Below are positions 43,810 to 55,619 of a stretch of DNA of 64,000 nt, piece after piece. The position numbers were made by a program, and so were the translations under genes. Below the pieces are notes generated by a model. That model saw only the letters and a program-made list of their open reading frames with translations, made no database searches and was not told the DNA's origin. The DNA comes from Pseudoscleropodium purum (lineage: Eukaryota > Streptophyta > Bryopsida > Hypnales > Brachytheciaceae). Each line of letters starts with the position of its first letter. Position 1 is the first letter of the stretch. The stretch spans positions 6,450,501 to 6,514,500 of the forward strand of contig OZ017796.1 of assembly GCA_963969395.1 (NCBI GenBank), in the 5' to 3' direction.

Positions 43810-45603
43810 TCAACTCTCCGAACGAAGCTCCACCCTTACCCTTTTCAAAGACACGGGACCGGGACCCAGAAGCACGCTCTCCGCAGACCGCTTGCTCGCC
43901 TCGGGCACGGAAAGCTCAGCCTCCTCGCGCTCGGCGGGAACCTTCACCTCGCTCGGGGGCGTCCCACCGGCAGCAGCAGCGGCCCTCGTGCTCGCCTCCG
44001 GGGAGTCCACCGCCTGCACGCTCTCCACGCCCACACCGACACCCACACCAGGAACCAACCCTGCTCCAGAACCCGTACCCGTACCCGAACCCGAACGAAC
44101 CCGACCGCCCAAGCTCGCGGCCCTCGGAGCCCTCACCGGACGCACCCCGTCGGGAAACACGTACGCGGGAATCTGCTTCGGCTTCACGTGCGAAACGTGC
44201 AGACGCATGCTCGGCTTCCACAGCATGTACAGAAAAACAGAGTGCTTGAACTCCGCGATGGTGTGCACCATGTCGAACGGCGCGGAAGGCGTCTGCGTGC
44301 CCTGCTTGCGCTGCAGCGCCACGAAAAAAGAGCAAACCGGCGCCTTCTTGCTCGCGTCGTGGAAACCGTTCGGGTGCGGGTGGCACTGCAGCAATCCCTG
44401 CGTGTCCTTCTCCACCTTCAGGATCAACTGACGCAGACGAGACTCCACCCAACCCTTCCAGATGCGCATCTCCTCCTCGTCGCCCGCCCAGATGTCGATC
44501 TGCAGGTAGTTCTTGTAGCTCTCGAAGAACGGGAACGGGGCGAACAGCTTCGCCCAGTCCGCAGCCTTCGCGTCCAGCGAGTCGCACACGCCGTCCCCGC
44601 GCTTGAACTCCTCCGTCATCACGCGCAGCGTGCTGCACGACACGTTGAAGCTCGAGTTCTGGCAAGGGTACGTCGGCGTGATGATGGGCATCAGGTGCGA
44701 CCGGTCGCGGGGGTTCTTCCGCGGATCCCAAACAGGAAGACCCAGAGAACCCTCCTCGATCTCACACAGCATCACGGGGTTAGGCCAGCGCCACTGCTTG
44801 TACACCCGGAAGAACCTCGACAACAGCACGCTCGGAACTGCGTTAGGGTATAATTGGCAAATGCGAGCCACAAGCAAAGCCCAGTTAACACCTCCCAGAA
44901 AACCGATCACATTGGAATAAACCCCGCGCCTCTTGGCCCACAGCTTCACGTACCTCAGGGTGGTCCGGAAGTGCTCCATGTTCGGCACCAAACGCAAAAT
45001 GCGGTCCGTCACGCGGCAACCGTTCAGGCTCCGCACGCTCTGCTCGTCCACATTCTGCAAAATGCTGTCCTGCAAAATGTCCAGCTCCTCCGGAACCACC
45101 CACACAGGCAAACGCGCGTACAAAAGGTCGATCGGGATGCCCTGGAACTCGAAGCTCATCACAGGCACATGCGCGTCCGGCACCGTGTGCAGCTCCGTCA
45201 CGCCGTCCGTCCGCAAAAGCAGCTCGTGCAGCTCCACGAAGAAGTCCTCCTCGCGCGTCACGTACCGCGGACCCACGCACAGCGTGTCGATGTCGGCGCC
45301 CGGACCGTGCACGCCCAGACGGTACGAACCGAACGTGAAGATCTTGCACCGCGCCTCGCGCACCACCTCGTCGTTCAGGCCCTTGTTGCGGCTCACCTGC
45401 TTCACCCACACGTTCACCAGCTCGTCCAGGCGACCCAGCACCTCCTCGCGACGCACCGACTCCTCGCGGCTGCCCTGCAGCGCCAGCGCCGTGACGCACT
45501 CCTCGAGCTGCTTGGTGGCGGCGAAGTCCGCCTCGGTGGGATCGGACGTGGAGATCGGCTCGGTCACGCCCAGGTAGCGGGGAGGCGGCTTCTGACCCTC
45601 CAT
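43810..45603 (-). CDS. Poly(A) polymerase, intronless, 597 aa
   Basis: Canonical eukaryotic poly(A) polymerases add the adenylate tail to mRNA 3' ends after cleavage. Here the nucleotidyltransferase signature FTFGSYRLGVHGPGADIDTL (about 89-108) supplies Asp104 and Asp106, and FEFQGIPIDLLYARL (151-165) supplies Asp159. Further conserved blocks follow: SLNGCRVTD, LWAKRRGVYSN, GFLGGVNWALLVARICQLYP and IITPTYPCQNSSFNVS. The RNA-binding domain has YKNYLQIDI and WVESRLRQL. The whole catalytic and RNA-binding core is complete and uninterrupted in one exon. The tail is short and Gly/Val/Thr/Ala-rich and ends with basic LKRVRVELRSES, possibly a weak nuclear signal. It lacks the longer C-terminal extension I expect of the main nuclear plant enzymes. 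The start is the first ATG (GGGATGGAG). Third codon positions are almost all G or C, unlike the apyrase. Intronless structure suggests a retrocopy, but conserved coding and full motifs suggest it is functional. Confidence 0.95.
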   Translation of the reverse strand: MEGQKPPPRYLGVTEPISTSDPTEADFAATKQLEECVTALALQGSREESVRREEVLGRLDELVNVWVKQVSRNKGLNDEVVREARCKIFTFGSYRLGVHGPGADIDTLCVGPRYVTREEDFFVELHELLLRTDGVTELHTVPDAHVPVMSFEFQGIPIDLLYARLPVWVVPEELDILQDSILQNVDEQSVRSLNGCRVTDRILRLVPNMEHFRTTLRYVKLWAKRRGVYSNVIGFLGGVNWALLVARICQLYPNAVPSVLLSRFFRVYKQWRWPNPVMLCEIEEGSLGLPVWDPRKNPRDRSHLMPIITPTYPCQNSSFNVSCSTLRVMTEEFKRGDGVCDSLDAKAADWAKLFAPFPFFESYKNYLQIDIWAGDEEEMRIWKGWVESRLRQLILKVEKDTQGLLQCHPHPNGFHDASKKAPVCSFFVALQRKQGTQTPSAPFDMVHTIAEFKHSVFLYMLWKPSMRLHVSHVKPKQIPAYVFPDGVRPVRAPRAASLGGRVRSGSGTGTGSGAGLVPGVGVGVGVESVQAVDSPEASTRAAAAAGGTPPSEVKVPAEREEAELSVPEASKRSAESVLLGPGPVSLKRVRVELRSES

Positions 45604-45900
45604 CCCGACCCACCCCGCCCCGTCCCTCGTCGCTCACTCGGAGGGCATGCAAGCTCGAACCCTAACCCCAACCCCCAATCTCGAACAAAAAAGTCTGCTC
45701 CTCCGCCCAAGAACCTGACAGACCCACAAAAAATTCGAAACCCTAATTCTGTCTCCAAGCTCCCTCCGCAACGTCTTGGACGTCGCGTTGCCGCTTCTCC
45801 TCTGTCGGGCAGAGCGATGGCGATGGCGGGGGGAGCCGGTGTGCTCCCTCCGTGGCCCTTGAACTTGCACCGCAACGACGACCTACAGAGGAGGTCTTGA
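45604..45900. promoter_or_regulatory. CpG-rich 5' flank of the poly(A) polymerase gene, possibly bidirectional
   Basis: The GC-rich island continues about 300 bp beyond the start codon and stops abruptly at about 45900, where AT-rich DNA begins. On the plus strand it carries AACCCTAACCCC (about 45659) and AAACCCTAA (about 45738), telo-box-like motifs. A 27-codon plus-strand ORF with a good start context (GCGATGGCGATGG) lies at 45817-45900. No TATA box is evident. Confidence 0.45.
45817..45900 (+). CDS. Short divergent ORF, 27 codons, unrecognised
   Basis: The ORF starts MAMAGGAGVLPPWPLNLHR and ends QRRS. It has the composition of a plant first exon, but no GT donor of good quality precedes its stop and no continuation was found. 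It may be the broken first exon of a divergent gene, or chance in a GC-rich island. Confidence 0.2.
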   Translation: MAMAGGAGVLPPWPLNLHRNDDLQRRS

Positions 45901-48171
45901 GGCAGCCATTCTACAAAACTAGGCCATTTTCGGGGACAGTATGTGATACGGAGTAACTAGTAAGTTAACTCCTGTGTCTCTCTATGACCGTCAGATTTAA
46001 GTCGCTCGCAAGTTCTGAAGGAGAATTTATGGCCCTGGAGGCGTTCTCATCAATTGCATAAATTCTTTTTTTTTTATAAGTTTTGTTTGAATATTATATG
46101 AGCTAGAATTATGTTTTACTTCTTGTTTGGGTGATTAGGTTCAGCCACTTTGAAATGTGCTTTTCTGTTGTCTATGAAAGATGAAGTTACAAATATGTAC
46201 CTTGTATGCATTAAAAATCTATAAACGTATGTAAGAATCTAGATTTAACTACTAGTATATGAATGATTAAATGAATATTTTAGTTTTGTTGTATTTTGTT
46301 AATAAATATAATAAGTTTGCATCAAAATATCCACTATGAACCTTCTATTTTAAAGTTGCTACCTTATACTATATATTTACTACCTTTTACTTTGTATTTG
46401 GTACCTTTTGCTTTATATTTGCTATCTTTTACTTTATATATTTGCATTTAAACAACCATGATAGTTTTTAAGATGAAAAGTGGTTGCTATATTGTTGCTT
46501 TGTTTTTGAAATAAAAACTAGCTATCTCAAAGTTTGTATTTGTTTTTCACTTCTTATATGATTTCATTTCTAAAGCACACAAAATGGTTGAATCACACCC
46601 TAGTATTGCTTACATTACATATTAATTATTTTCTACCATATGAAGGTTAAATTAAATTATTAAATATTGAAAGATTATATAGTTTGCATGTTTGTGACTT
46701 TATATGTGTGAGGTTATGTCTTAGTTAATAATTACAAATTAAATTATTTTGAATAGGAATTGAAGTTAATTTGAGGCTTTCATTATTTTGATTTGAAATT
46801 AGAAGAATAAATCATTCAAAACCTCTTGCATTTAACCTATTGTGTGATTTGTGTTAAATTACATGTTTTCTTTTTACATCATTTGATATATAGGAATGCT
46901 TCTTAATAGAATGCTTTGCTTTGTATGAAATTGCTACACTTTTTAATAATTAATTCATGAAACCTAGACAATTGAAGATATCAAATTCAATTCTATGTAA
47001 AATGATTGTACTTGTAAAAATATTAAGTTTTATCTTGATTAGAAATTAAGTGGAAATAATAATATTCTATGTAAAAGCTAGAATGGTTGTGATATATGTA
47101 GCAAAATCTTCAAAATAAAGAATAGAGATTATTTTATTCCTTGAATATTTATGATTATTAAAATTGAAGCTCAAGATTGTCTACAACTAGTATTAATTAA
47201 ATAGATATAGATGGCAAAAATGTTTTACTTTTAACTAGTGGAATATACCTAAATAATTTTACCCTAGGAGATTGTTTTCTCTTATAAGCACCTTGTTGTA
47301 AGAAAAATTATTATAGTTAATGGATATGAATTTGAAATCAATGGCAAAGGTACGGAGTTGGAAAAATAGTAGTGTGGTTGTAAATGAGCATAGAGACATT
47401 AGATGAGATTTGAGGCCATGAAAGGGTAGTTTCAGGCTTGTTCCTCAAGCTATTAACCAATAAATTGATAGTTAGAATATTAAATAAAATAATAAAAACA
47501 AAAAAAATAATTTAAAAAGGAATGAAATTATTTAAGTTTTCATTAATTAATATTATCTTATATGGCAACCTCTTGACCACATTGGATTTTTGGTGTTGCG
47601 AAGTTAACAATCATTTGTAATTAAAGATTTTTTCCCATTTCCAAAAAAATTAAAAAAAAACATTTCATGTCCATAATAAAATTGTCCTTTGCAATTTAAG
47701 CTTTTCAATTTACTAAAAAAAAATTTGGATTATTTTCAAGCTAATATTTCTCTTAGTTTAGAAAGTCTTGGTCTTGTTTAGGACCTCAATCTCATCTAAT
47801 ATCCCGCACATTAGCACAATACTTTAGTATACAAGGCAAAAATGAAGACCATGATGTTATAATTTGTAATAACACAGCATTGTCAACTTGAAAAAAGTCT
47901 ATTTTGTTGCAATAATGTCGTCATTTTGCAAATAATTGTGTCAGTTGTGTATTTACATATATAAATGTTGTTTTCTTTATTACTAAATATCCCAACCTAT
48001 ATTATTCAACATTACCCATGAATGCCATTCTAAAATATTATAAGTTGTGAAAGTTAGTTATAGATGAATCTTTTGGGTGGATAGTGACACTAAATGGTCT
48101 CAATTTGTTGTGCTTTGAGTTTCACTAAGATTTAAATTTAGAATTTCAAAATTTTAATATTTTCATTCCCT

Positions 48172-48189
48172 CCCCCCCCCCCCCCCCCC
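48172..48189 (+). repeat. C homopolymer, 18 bases
   Basis: Eighteen uninterrupted C residues, preceded by CCCT and followed by TCTCCC. On the minus strand it is a G-run that could form a quadruplex. The exact length may be a sequencing or assembly estimate. Confidence 0.9.
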
Positions 48190-48239
48190 TCTCCCTTGTA
48201 ATTTTCAGAAACCAACTTATTGACAATCAATATGGGACA

Positions 48240-48402
48240 ATTCATCCCATATCCATGTCCAATATTGTATTGATATCTAGTATTATATCCGTATCCAATA
48301 TTGTATTTGTATCTGGCATTGTATCCATATCTAATATTTGTATTCAGTATTCAATATGTATTCATATGTGGTATTGTATCCCTATCTAGTATTCATTTCG
48401 AC
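48240..48402. repeat. Minisatellite, about 18-24-bp unit TATTGTATCCATATCTAG
   Basis: Imperfect units (ATTGTATTGATATCTAGT, ATTATATCCGTATCCAAT, ATTGTATTTGTATCTGGC, ATTGTATCCATATCTAAT, ATTGTATCCCTATCTAGT) repeat about eight times. Confidence 0.85.
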
Positions 48403-50379
48403 GGTTCAAATTAAATCTCACAAGAGCAACGGCAATTTTGAGGGTAAGCATTTTTTTGAAATCAACTGCTTGTAAATTATGGGGGAGAAGAGAAGGGACA
48501 ACTAATACAAACTAAGAGGTGGTACACCTTTTTTTAGTAGATAGTATAAATGAGTCATTTGGAAATTGGTACAAATTAATTAATCAATATAAAATTAGAA
48601 GTGAAGTGATTGCAAGAATTATTTGACTTGGTTTGTGCCTTAGTCCTTCTCAAAAAGTGTTTTTTGGTTATGGCTTTTGAATTATACCATGAAACAACCT
48701 AAGATTCATTATCGACTAAATAGACAAGATTATTTTGCATTTTGCAATTGAAAAAAATTGTTTTTTGAAAATATTTTGTAATCTATAAGCAACCATGATT
48801 GGATGATTTAGTTTGTTGTTTAAATGTTTTTTAATATTTAGATATCCTAAATGCAAATTTGGAGCAATAAATTTGAATTTCAAGTCATTTGGTTTTCATA
48901 TACAACAAAGACAAAAATTTCCAAAATGATCTAAATCTTCATCTTGTGTATGTGATCTTGTGCTTTCTTTGTATTAGCTTAACAATCGTACAATTAATTT
49001 CATTAAGATGTTATTAATTGAGTGATAGCTTATACCTTCAAATCATTATTTTTAAAAATTCAAGCAATGATCCTTAAGTCAAGGGTAGATTTGGTAATAA
49101 AATACGTATGTGATACTCATTTGTTGAGTTCTTAATTATATAAAATAACTCATATGATCTAAACTTTATGCAATCAAGTATGCATATCACTACCACACTT
49201 GTTTTGAAAAAACTATTTAAATATGTAGATGAAATCATTTGTTTTTAAATGAATAAGAATTATTTGACCATTTTTATTTTATTAATCATATTAAACTAAG
49301 TTTTAAGAGCTAAGATTTTTTTTCATATTATGGATCTTAATATTGACTTCTTCAATACTATTTTTTTTAAACATGGAATATATTTTTTTAAATAATATAG
49401 TTTTCAATATCTACTTACTAAATATTATTAGTCTTGAAAACATAAAATTCCATATAGATTCCATTGACTATAGTCTAAAGTCAAAGTGAATAATTGGTTG
49501 ATATTATATTATATTAAATATGATTTGCATCTTGGAAGTGCAATTTGGAAAATAAAATTATGTATGACAAGGTTACAAATAGAATAGTTATCTTAAACCA
49601 AAACATTTATATTGTCAATTTTTATCCAATGGATGACTTCTTAGAGGCTTATAGGATGCAAAAATAGGAAATGGTGTAAAAAATTCCTTCATTGATAGTG
49701 GTATTATTGACTTTTCAATACAAAATATAATCAATCCGCATATCACCTTGTAAGGGATTTTGACCATTTTTTTGCTCTAAATTTAAAATTTTATCTATAA
49801 AAAGTTATTTCTAGAATTGAGCCTAATTAATTAAATGAAGTTTACCACAATAAATTTTTTAGCCCATTTGAAATCTTGGAAAAAATTTTAATTCATTATT
49901 TTCTTAGGTCTTGAACTTTGATCCTATAGTAATGGTTACTTTGTTAATTTTTTAAGTTATTGATTGAATAAATGATAAATTAGTTTAGACCATGATGTTC
50001 AAACCCATAACATTCACCTATGGTTGAAAATTTACAATTTATAGTAGACATTTGATTCTATCTCTATAGAATAACTATAATTTTTTTTTATGTATAATTG
50101 CAAAATGGAAGTATATTAAATAGTCAAGGTTTTTGAATTTTAAATAAGTAGTATAGAAGTGTCTTTTTAAATGGACAAGTTACTTTGCTAGAAAACACAA
50201 GCTTTATGACAAATTGCTTTTAGATACAATTTGAAGGGCTCTAATATAAATTTTTCTTATTAAACCTAAGAAGTCTATAGGTTGTATCCTAGTGTCAAGA
50301 ATGATTGTAACATCAATTTTACCAAGAACCTTCACATAATGCCAATACCTTCAACTATGAAACTAATGGCAAAGTGGCT

Positions 50380-50655
50380 CATTATGAGAAATTTAGGGGC
50401 TCTAGAAGACTACAAGTTCTTGGACTCTAAAACTTTGGAAACATTGCTAGTTGTGGAGTCTAATGTAGTCGAGAGGGTGCCATGTTAGAAATTATTTTTA
50501 AAATTTTATTATTAAAAAATGATTTATTTATTTTTAAATATTTATTTTTAAAAAATGTTTAAAAAATATTTTTTTATTCTAATTGCATAGAACAATTCCC
50601 AATAAGGAGAAGACAGTTGAAACATCCCTCTATTGCTTCTAAATCTCATATAATG
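50380..50655. mobile_element. Inverted-repeat element family M, copy 2
   Basis: The left end CATTATGAGAAATTTAGGGG and right end (reverse complement CATTATATGAGATTTAGAAG) form imperfect terminal repeats around an A/T-only core. The subterminal CTACAAGTTC...GACTCTA is shared with the 52364 copy. A short plus-strand frame crossing its left end (50282-50488) is not a gene. Confidence 0.65.
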
Positions 50656-52363
50656 CTTCATTTTTATGAGGTTTAAAAATAATAATATAAATTATGTGAT
50701 AAAAGGATTCATTTGGCTTGTTGAAGTAGGCTCTCTATATATTGCAACAATTGTATATACACAAGCAATATAACATTTGGATTGCAAGGATTCTTACACT
50801 TTTGTCAGTGTTTTCCTACCATGAGAGGCTAGCTCTTAATTGACAATGTTGATTTGGTTGCAAAGTCTGGTGTTTTTTTTCATTGTCACTGAGATCCTAA
50901 TTTTTTATTTATTAAATTGTCTAAAGGAATTGTGAATCCCATCTATGCCATCAAAAATCCTTGTTTCCTATTGGCAAAGCAAATTGGGAGGAGGGGTTTG
51001 CCAAAGCTTATATATGAATGGTAGATTGTTGTACTTGGTAGCATGGAAATTTAAAGAATTCAATTGTGTATGATAAAGATATAAATTGCTAATTATAGCA
51101 TTCAAATTTTTTTGGTATAATGTAAAATATAAATTGCATTTTTGTCATGCATAATGAAAATGTTATGTAAATTTTTGTATGTACTAAGTGTACCAAATTG
51201 TATATAAATTTTTTGGTAAATTTTTTGATTGTGCCAATTTATGGAAATTAACAATTTATGCATGGCAATTGCCTAAGAATTGCATATAATATAACAAGGG
51301 CAAATTTGTCCATTTCAATATTACATAATTCTTTTGAAATGGTTTGTGTTTTCTTTGGACCCTATTTTCCACAAATTGATCTTTGTAGTCATTTTTATTT
51401 ATATATTGTGGCTAAGTGAAGGCTTGGTTTATGTTGCTATTAGAATTGCTACTACAAAGATGATTACAATTTTAGTTTGGGTGGTTGTACTTTCACTTCC
51501 ATAAGCAAATTTTGTAGAAATTCATGCATGTGATAAAAAAAAACATGTATTGTGGTTCAATGTGAGTGTGGTGGTTATCCATGATAGTGACTTCTCATTT
51601 TTTAGGAAGGACTTACATAGCTGGACTTGGGAAATTCTTGTTGTAGATAATTGTTTTAGTTGTAAACGGGGCTTTTTCTTGGCTTTTTGGTGCTAGATTG
51701 CACCAAAAAAAATAATTTGGCTAAAAAATGGCAAAAAAATGCCTAGAAAAAATGGATGAAATTCCCAAAATATTTCAAATTACAAAAAAAAACTTAGATG
51801 AAATCACCAGATTGTGAATGAAAATCAAATTACAGACATGTGATATGTTCTAACTGATATTTTCTATCCAATATGTGGATGAATGTTGAAGTTTGGAGCA
51901 CCACTATGACATTTTATATCGCCACTTTGGCACTTCTTAGAAGATGAAAAAAAAGCCATGGTTGTAAAGGGTGGTTGACATAATCATCTTAAAGCGGAGC
52001 TTTTAAAGGTTCAAAGTGTTGGTGCTTCTTCATTGGGGGGGAGAATACATACGTTCTCACTTTAAACTTGCATAGCTGGTCTTTTCATAACAAGAGATTA
52101 CTTTAACATGGAGGATCTGTGCAATTGTTATAAGATTTGTCCTTTCAAATTTTGTTGTAACTTTCTATACTTAGGTTGTATATAATTCATGTACAATGCA
52201 TACCTTACTCTCACAAATAAAGAATGCGTAGTTTTTTTCAATATTTTAAAAGGCCTTAGCACTTCTAAATTTATATCAATTGAAAAGCTTTAAGTGTTAA
52301 GAAAGTACACTTATTTCCTAACAGAGCCCCCCATTTATGGAAGCAAGAAAAAAATGGAACTCA
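50656..52363. other. AT-rich spacer, nothing recognised
   Basis: No coding resemblance, no tandem structure and no terminal repeats were seen. Confidence 0.45.
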
Positions 52364-52622
52364 CATTAGAAGATTTTTAGTTGCTTTGGAGGGCTACAAG
52401 TTCCCTAAGTTTTTTAGACTCTAGGAACTCATTGCACCAACTGTCTAATATGGTACAACAACTGCCATGTCATTAAAAAAATTTAATTAATTTTTTTTTC
52501 AACTTTTTTTTTCATTTATTTTTAAAAATTAAAATTAGACAACATCTGTTCTTTGGCTGCTTGGAGAACAACAATGGAAACACCCGTGAAACAACCTTCT
52601 AGCCCCTCAAAATTCCCTAATG
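52364..52622. mobile_element. Inverted-repeat element family M, copy 3
   Basis: The left end is CATTAGAAGATTTTTAG followed by GGAGGGCTACAAGTTC. The right end is CCCCTCAAAATTCCCTAATG (reverse complement CATTAGGGAATTTTGAGGGG). An A/T-rich core follows CATGTCATT, as in the 53257 copy. Size 259 bp. Confidence 0.65.
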
Positions 52623-53218
52623 CTTGAATAGTTTTGGCATTTGTGGTATATGGTTGAAAACCACATATACGTCTTTTTGTAAATTTTTTGGTTTTTTGTT
52701 CATACATTTCTTTTTTAAAATGCAAATACCAAAGTAAAAAAAATGATACAAATTTTAGAGTTTTTATAATAACCCCTTCTTATTACACAAAAATAATCAA
52801 CCAAATTAGAAAACTCTTGCATTATATCATTTTATACACATTAAACTACACCTCATACTCTAAAAAGTAAAATGTAATGTAGACCATTAAGATGCTTAAA
52901 ATTTGTTTTAGGGCAATGATAAACTACAAAGCCCTAACTTACAATGCACTTGAGGTGCACAAAAATTCTCAATATGCATTAGATTTGCACCAAAATTTGC
53001 ACCAAAATATCCACCTTTTGCCATGGCTAATTCAAGGCCCTCATCAAAAATTTCAAGACATTTTGCATAAAAAGCACATACAAAAATCAAAAAGTGGAAA
53101 GAAGATTTTCTTAAAGCCTTGAAAACTAATCTAAGCTTTGAACTTCTAAGTCAAACATATAAAAATTCAAAAACATCCTAAAATAGTATGAATACATAAG
53201 ATATCTTGCAATAGGAAA

Positions 53219-53219
<1 letters not shown>

Positions 53220-53258
<39 letters not shown>
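53220..53258. repeat. (TA)n microsatellite
   Basis: About 19 TA units directly against the left end of the next family M element. Bases 52623-53220 before it are AT-rich with no recognised gene. Confidence 0.95.
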
Positions 53259-53262
<4 letters not shown>

Positions 53263-53519
53263 GATTTTGGGGGCCTTTGGATGCTTGCGAGTTATCACAG
53301 CCTGTGAACACAGGAAACATGTTCGGTGCAACGGTCTAACGTAGGCGAGACCCTACCATGTCATTGACCAATTTTTATTTTTTTATTTTTTTGCATTTGG
53401 AGACTAATTTTTTTTTCATGAATTTTTTTTTTGATAACGGGCCGTTCCCCTTGCTGCAGGGAACAACTACAGGGAGATAGGCTCAAAACAGGCTTTTGGA
53501 CCCCCAAAAATTCTTCTAA
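53257..53519. mobile_element. Inverted-repeat element family M, copy 4 (complete)
   Basis: The left end TTAGAAGATTTTGGGGGCC and right end (reverse complement TTAGAAGAATTTTTGGGGG) are the best-preserved terminal repeats of the family. Size 263 bp, with a GC-richer arm on each side of an A/T-rich core. It is the reverse-complement relative of 18982-19197. It encodes no protein. The superfamily is not clear; TTA/TAA-like junctions are compatible with PIF/Harbinger, but the terminal sequence is not diagnostic. Confidence 0.75.
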
Positions 53520-53552
53520 TGATAAGTTTATTTATCATCAATATGGTTGCCA

Positions 53553-54285
53553 AATTTAGTTTGCATGATCGACTTTGACAAAGCATTGTTGGAGTAAGTA
53601 ATTATCAATTTCAAGCATTTGGAGAAGAGCGGCACAATGTAACTTGGATAAATAAAAAAATGTCTTTTAACCTCTAAATGCTTGAGACACCAAATTTTGG
53701 TGTCGACAATACTTTGAAGTTAAAAAGAATCTAGCCAAATTACAAATTTAGTAGTTCATATTTTTTTAATTTTTTTAAATTTTAGTTTTAGGGTTCAAAA
53801 ATCCAATTTTGAAAATAAACAAATATGTTTTTTCTATTCAAGATTTTGTACAAGGGGGGCCATTGCAAATTTTGATTTTCTAGTGCAAAAGGCTCTTAGA
53901 AATGAGCCTAAAATACAATAGATCTTGAAGAAAAATCACATTAGAATTTCCATTAAAAGAATTGTTGAGGAGATCTTTAGGGGCCATAAATTGATTTGCT
54001 TTGAGCTATTATGTCCTTAACTTCATATTGTTTTAGTGACCAATTTTTTTAATATGACATGTAAAAATGGATTGAAGGACTTTAAATCACTTTCATAGTT
54101 TTAACACCCTCATAATCAAACATTGTAATCTTTCAATCCATAAGTGATATTGTTGTATTTTTTTTCCATGTAATCTCTAACATGTCTAGTTTGAATTTGT
54201 ATGGTTACAAATTTAAAAAAATTCATAAAACCTATCAAAATTTTGACATTTTGTTCAATGTAGAGCAAATTTCAAGAAGCTCATA
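53553..54285 (-). repeat. Dispersed repeat A, copy 2 (inverted)
   Basis: The reverse complement matches 8470-9190 over its whole length with moderate divergence and small indels. Landmarks are listed under copy 1. Confidence 0.8.
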
Positions 54286-55619
54286 AAAGTTATCTTTCAC
54301 CTATCTTCAAAGCACCCAATGGTCTTGTAAAATAAAGGAGTTGTGTTTGTATAAATACAATTCAAATATTAGTTGTACAATCTTCAAAACAATTAATTAA
54401 GAATTATAATTGTGACAATTTGTTCAAGCTCTTGCAAAAATCTTGCTTAGAATCTCAACTTAAACCTCTAGCCCTTCAAAAAACAAACCAAAAGGCAAAA
54501 TGCCATAGATACAATATTCTTCATTCATTCCGATAATATAAATATGGCTTCAATTGAATTACAATTTTCAAATAACAATAAGTTAAATTGGGTTTTTTTA
54601 AATAATTAATCTTTTTTCTTTTAAGGATTAGATAAAGTTAGTTGCACATGTCCATAAGCATTTATCCCATAATCATTTTATTTATATACTAATCCTTAGT
54701 TGTACCTTATAGAGGCAATAGAAGATTCATTTGAAGAAGGAGAAAACTTAAATTCTTAAATTCTTTTGATTTCATGCAAACTTCTCATTACTATTCTCAA
54801 TTCCAACTTAAATGAGTTGGAAGGATACTTGACCCTCAAATGGCGAAGGGCTCTGAAAAGTTCAATTCTTGCCAATGATGCAATATTATTTACTACTTTC
54901 AATTTAGAATTGTTTTTTTTCTTACATTACATTACAAGAATCTAACAATTTAGTTGTTGCCAATTTCGGGAGGAGCACTCAAAATCAATACTATAACCAA
55001 TATGGCATCATTTTCTAAGTAAGGCAATGATTTTTAAACCTAAATCTAGGTAGACCATATATAGCTTATGATTTTGGTCTCTAAATATTAAGCTACCTAT
55101 AATCTACTTAGAATTAGGTTTTAAAATAACTACCATGCCTAGAAAGTGATGCCATTGGGTACAATATTGGTTTTGGATCCTCTAATATTTTGATTTGAAG
55201 GAAATTGGTTGGTAAGAAATTGATATTGCAAAAAGTACATTGATAAGGTAAATGAACCAATAGTTGATCATGTAAGCAATTTTGGAACAAATCGTTAGCA
55301 GTATAAGGTAGAGAAATTTTTCTTGTGTAGAAAGATAGGAATACGGGGATTGCAGTTTTTTAAATAATATTATTTCCAAAATTGAAATCATTGTGAATAT
55401 TGGGAGCCAAAAAATACTCATGATCTACAACCAATGTTTAGAGTCTTCCAATTCTGATTTGGGACAAGTGTCATAACCTTACTAGTCACAACCTTGAAAG
55501 GATCTAAAAAAACAAAATATTCCTAACTTTTGTTGGAAATCTGTTCCAACCTTGATTGGAAATACCACACCTTCCTTACATGTTGGGTACTTACTAGGCA
55601 TGGTTGACAACTGATACGT
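54286..55619. other. AT-rich spacer, nothing recognised
   Basis: Only short chance frames, for example 55421-55182 minus (hydrophobic, no family). No repeat structure was noticed. Confidence 0.45.

Larger units (their letters stand above)
45901..50379. other. Long AT-rich spacer
   Basis: No gene or recognisable transposon protein was found in about 4.5 kb. It contains a small tandem repeat at 46361-46445 (about 21-bp unit, TTACTACCTTTTACTTTATA-like, about four copies), a C homopolymer and a minisatellite (listed separately). Confidence 0.5.

Noticed and set aside
43916..45652. Minus-strand frames of 271 and 255 codons overlapping the poly(A) polymerase in another phase
   Set aside because: Ala/Gly/Arg-rich shadow translations of the same exon with no motif.
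43661..45900. Long plus-strand open frames opposite the poly(A) polymerase (256, 389, 348 and 214 codons)
   Set aside because: They are side effects of the GC-rich third positions of the real gene. The products are Arg/His-rich without domain blocks, while the minus frame has every family motif.
53126..53320. Minus-strand frame with a (Tyr-Ile)n run
   Set aside because: Translation of the (TA)n tract next to a family M element.
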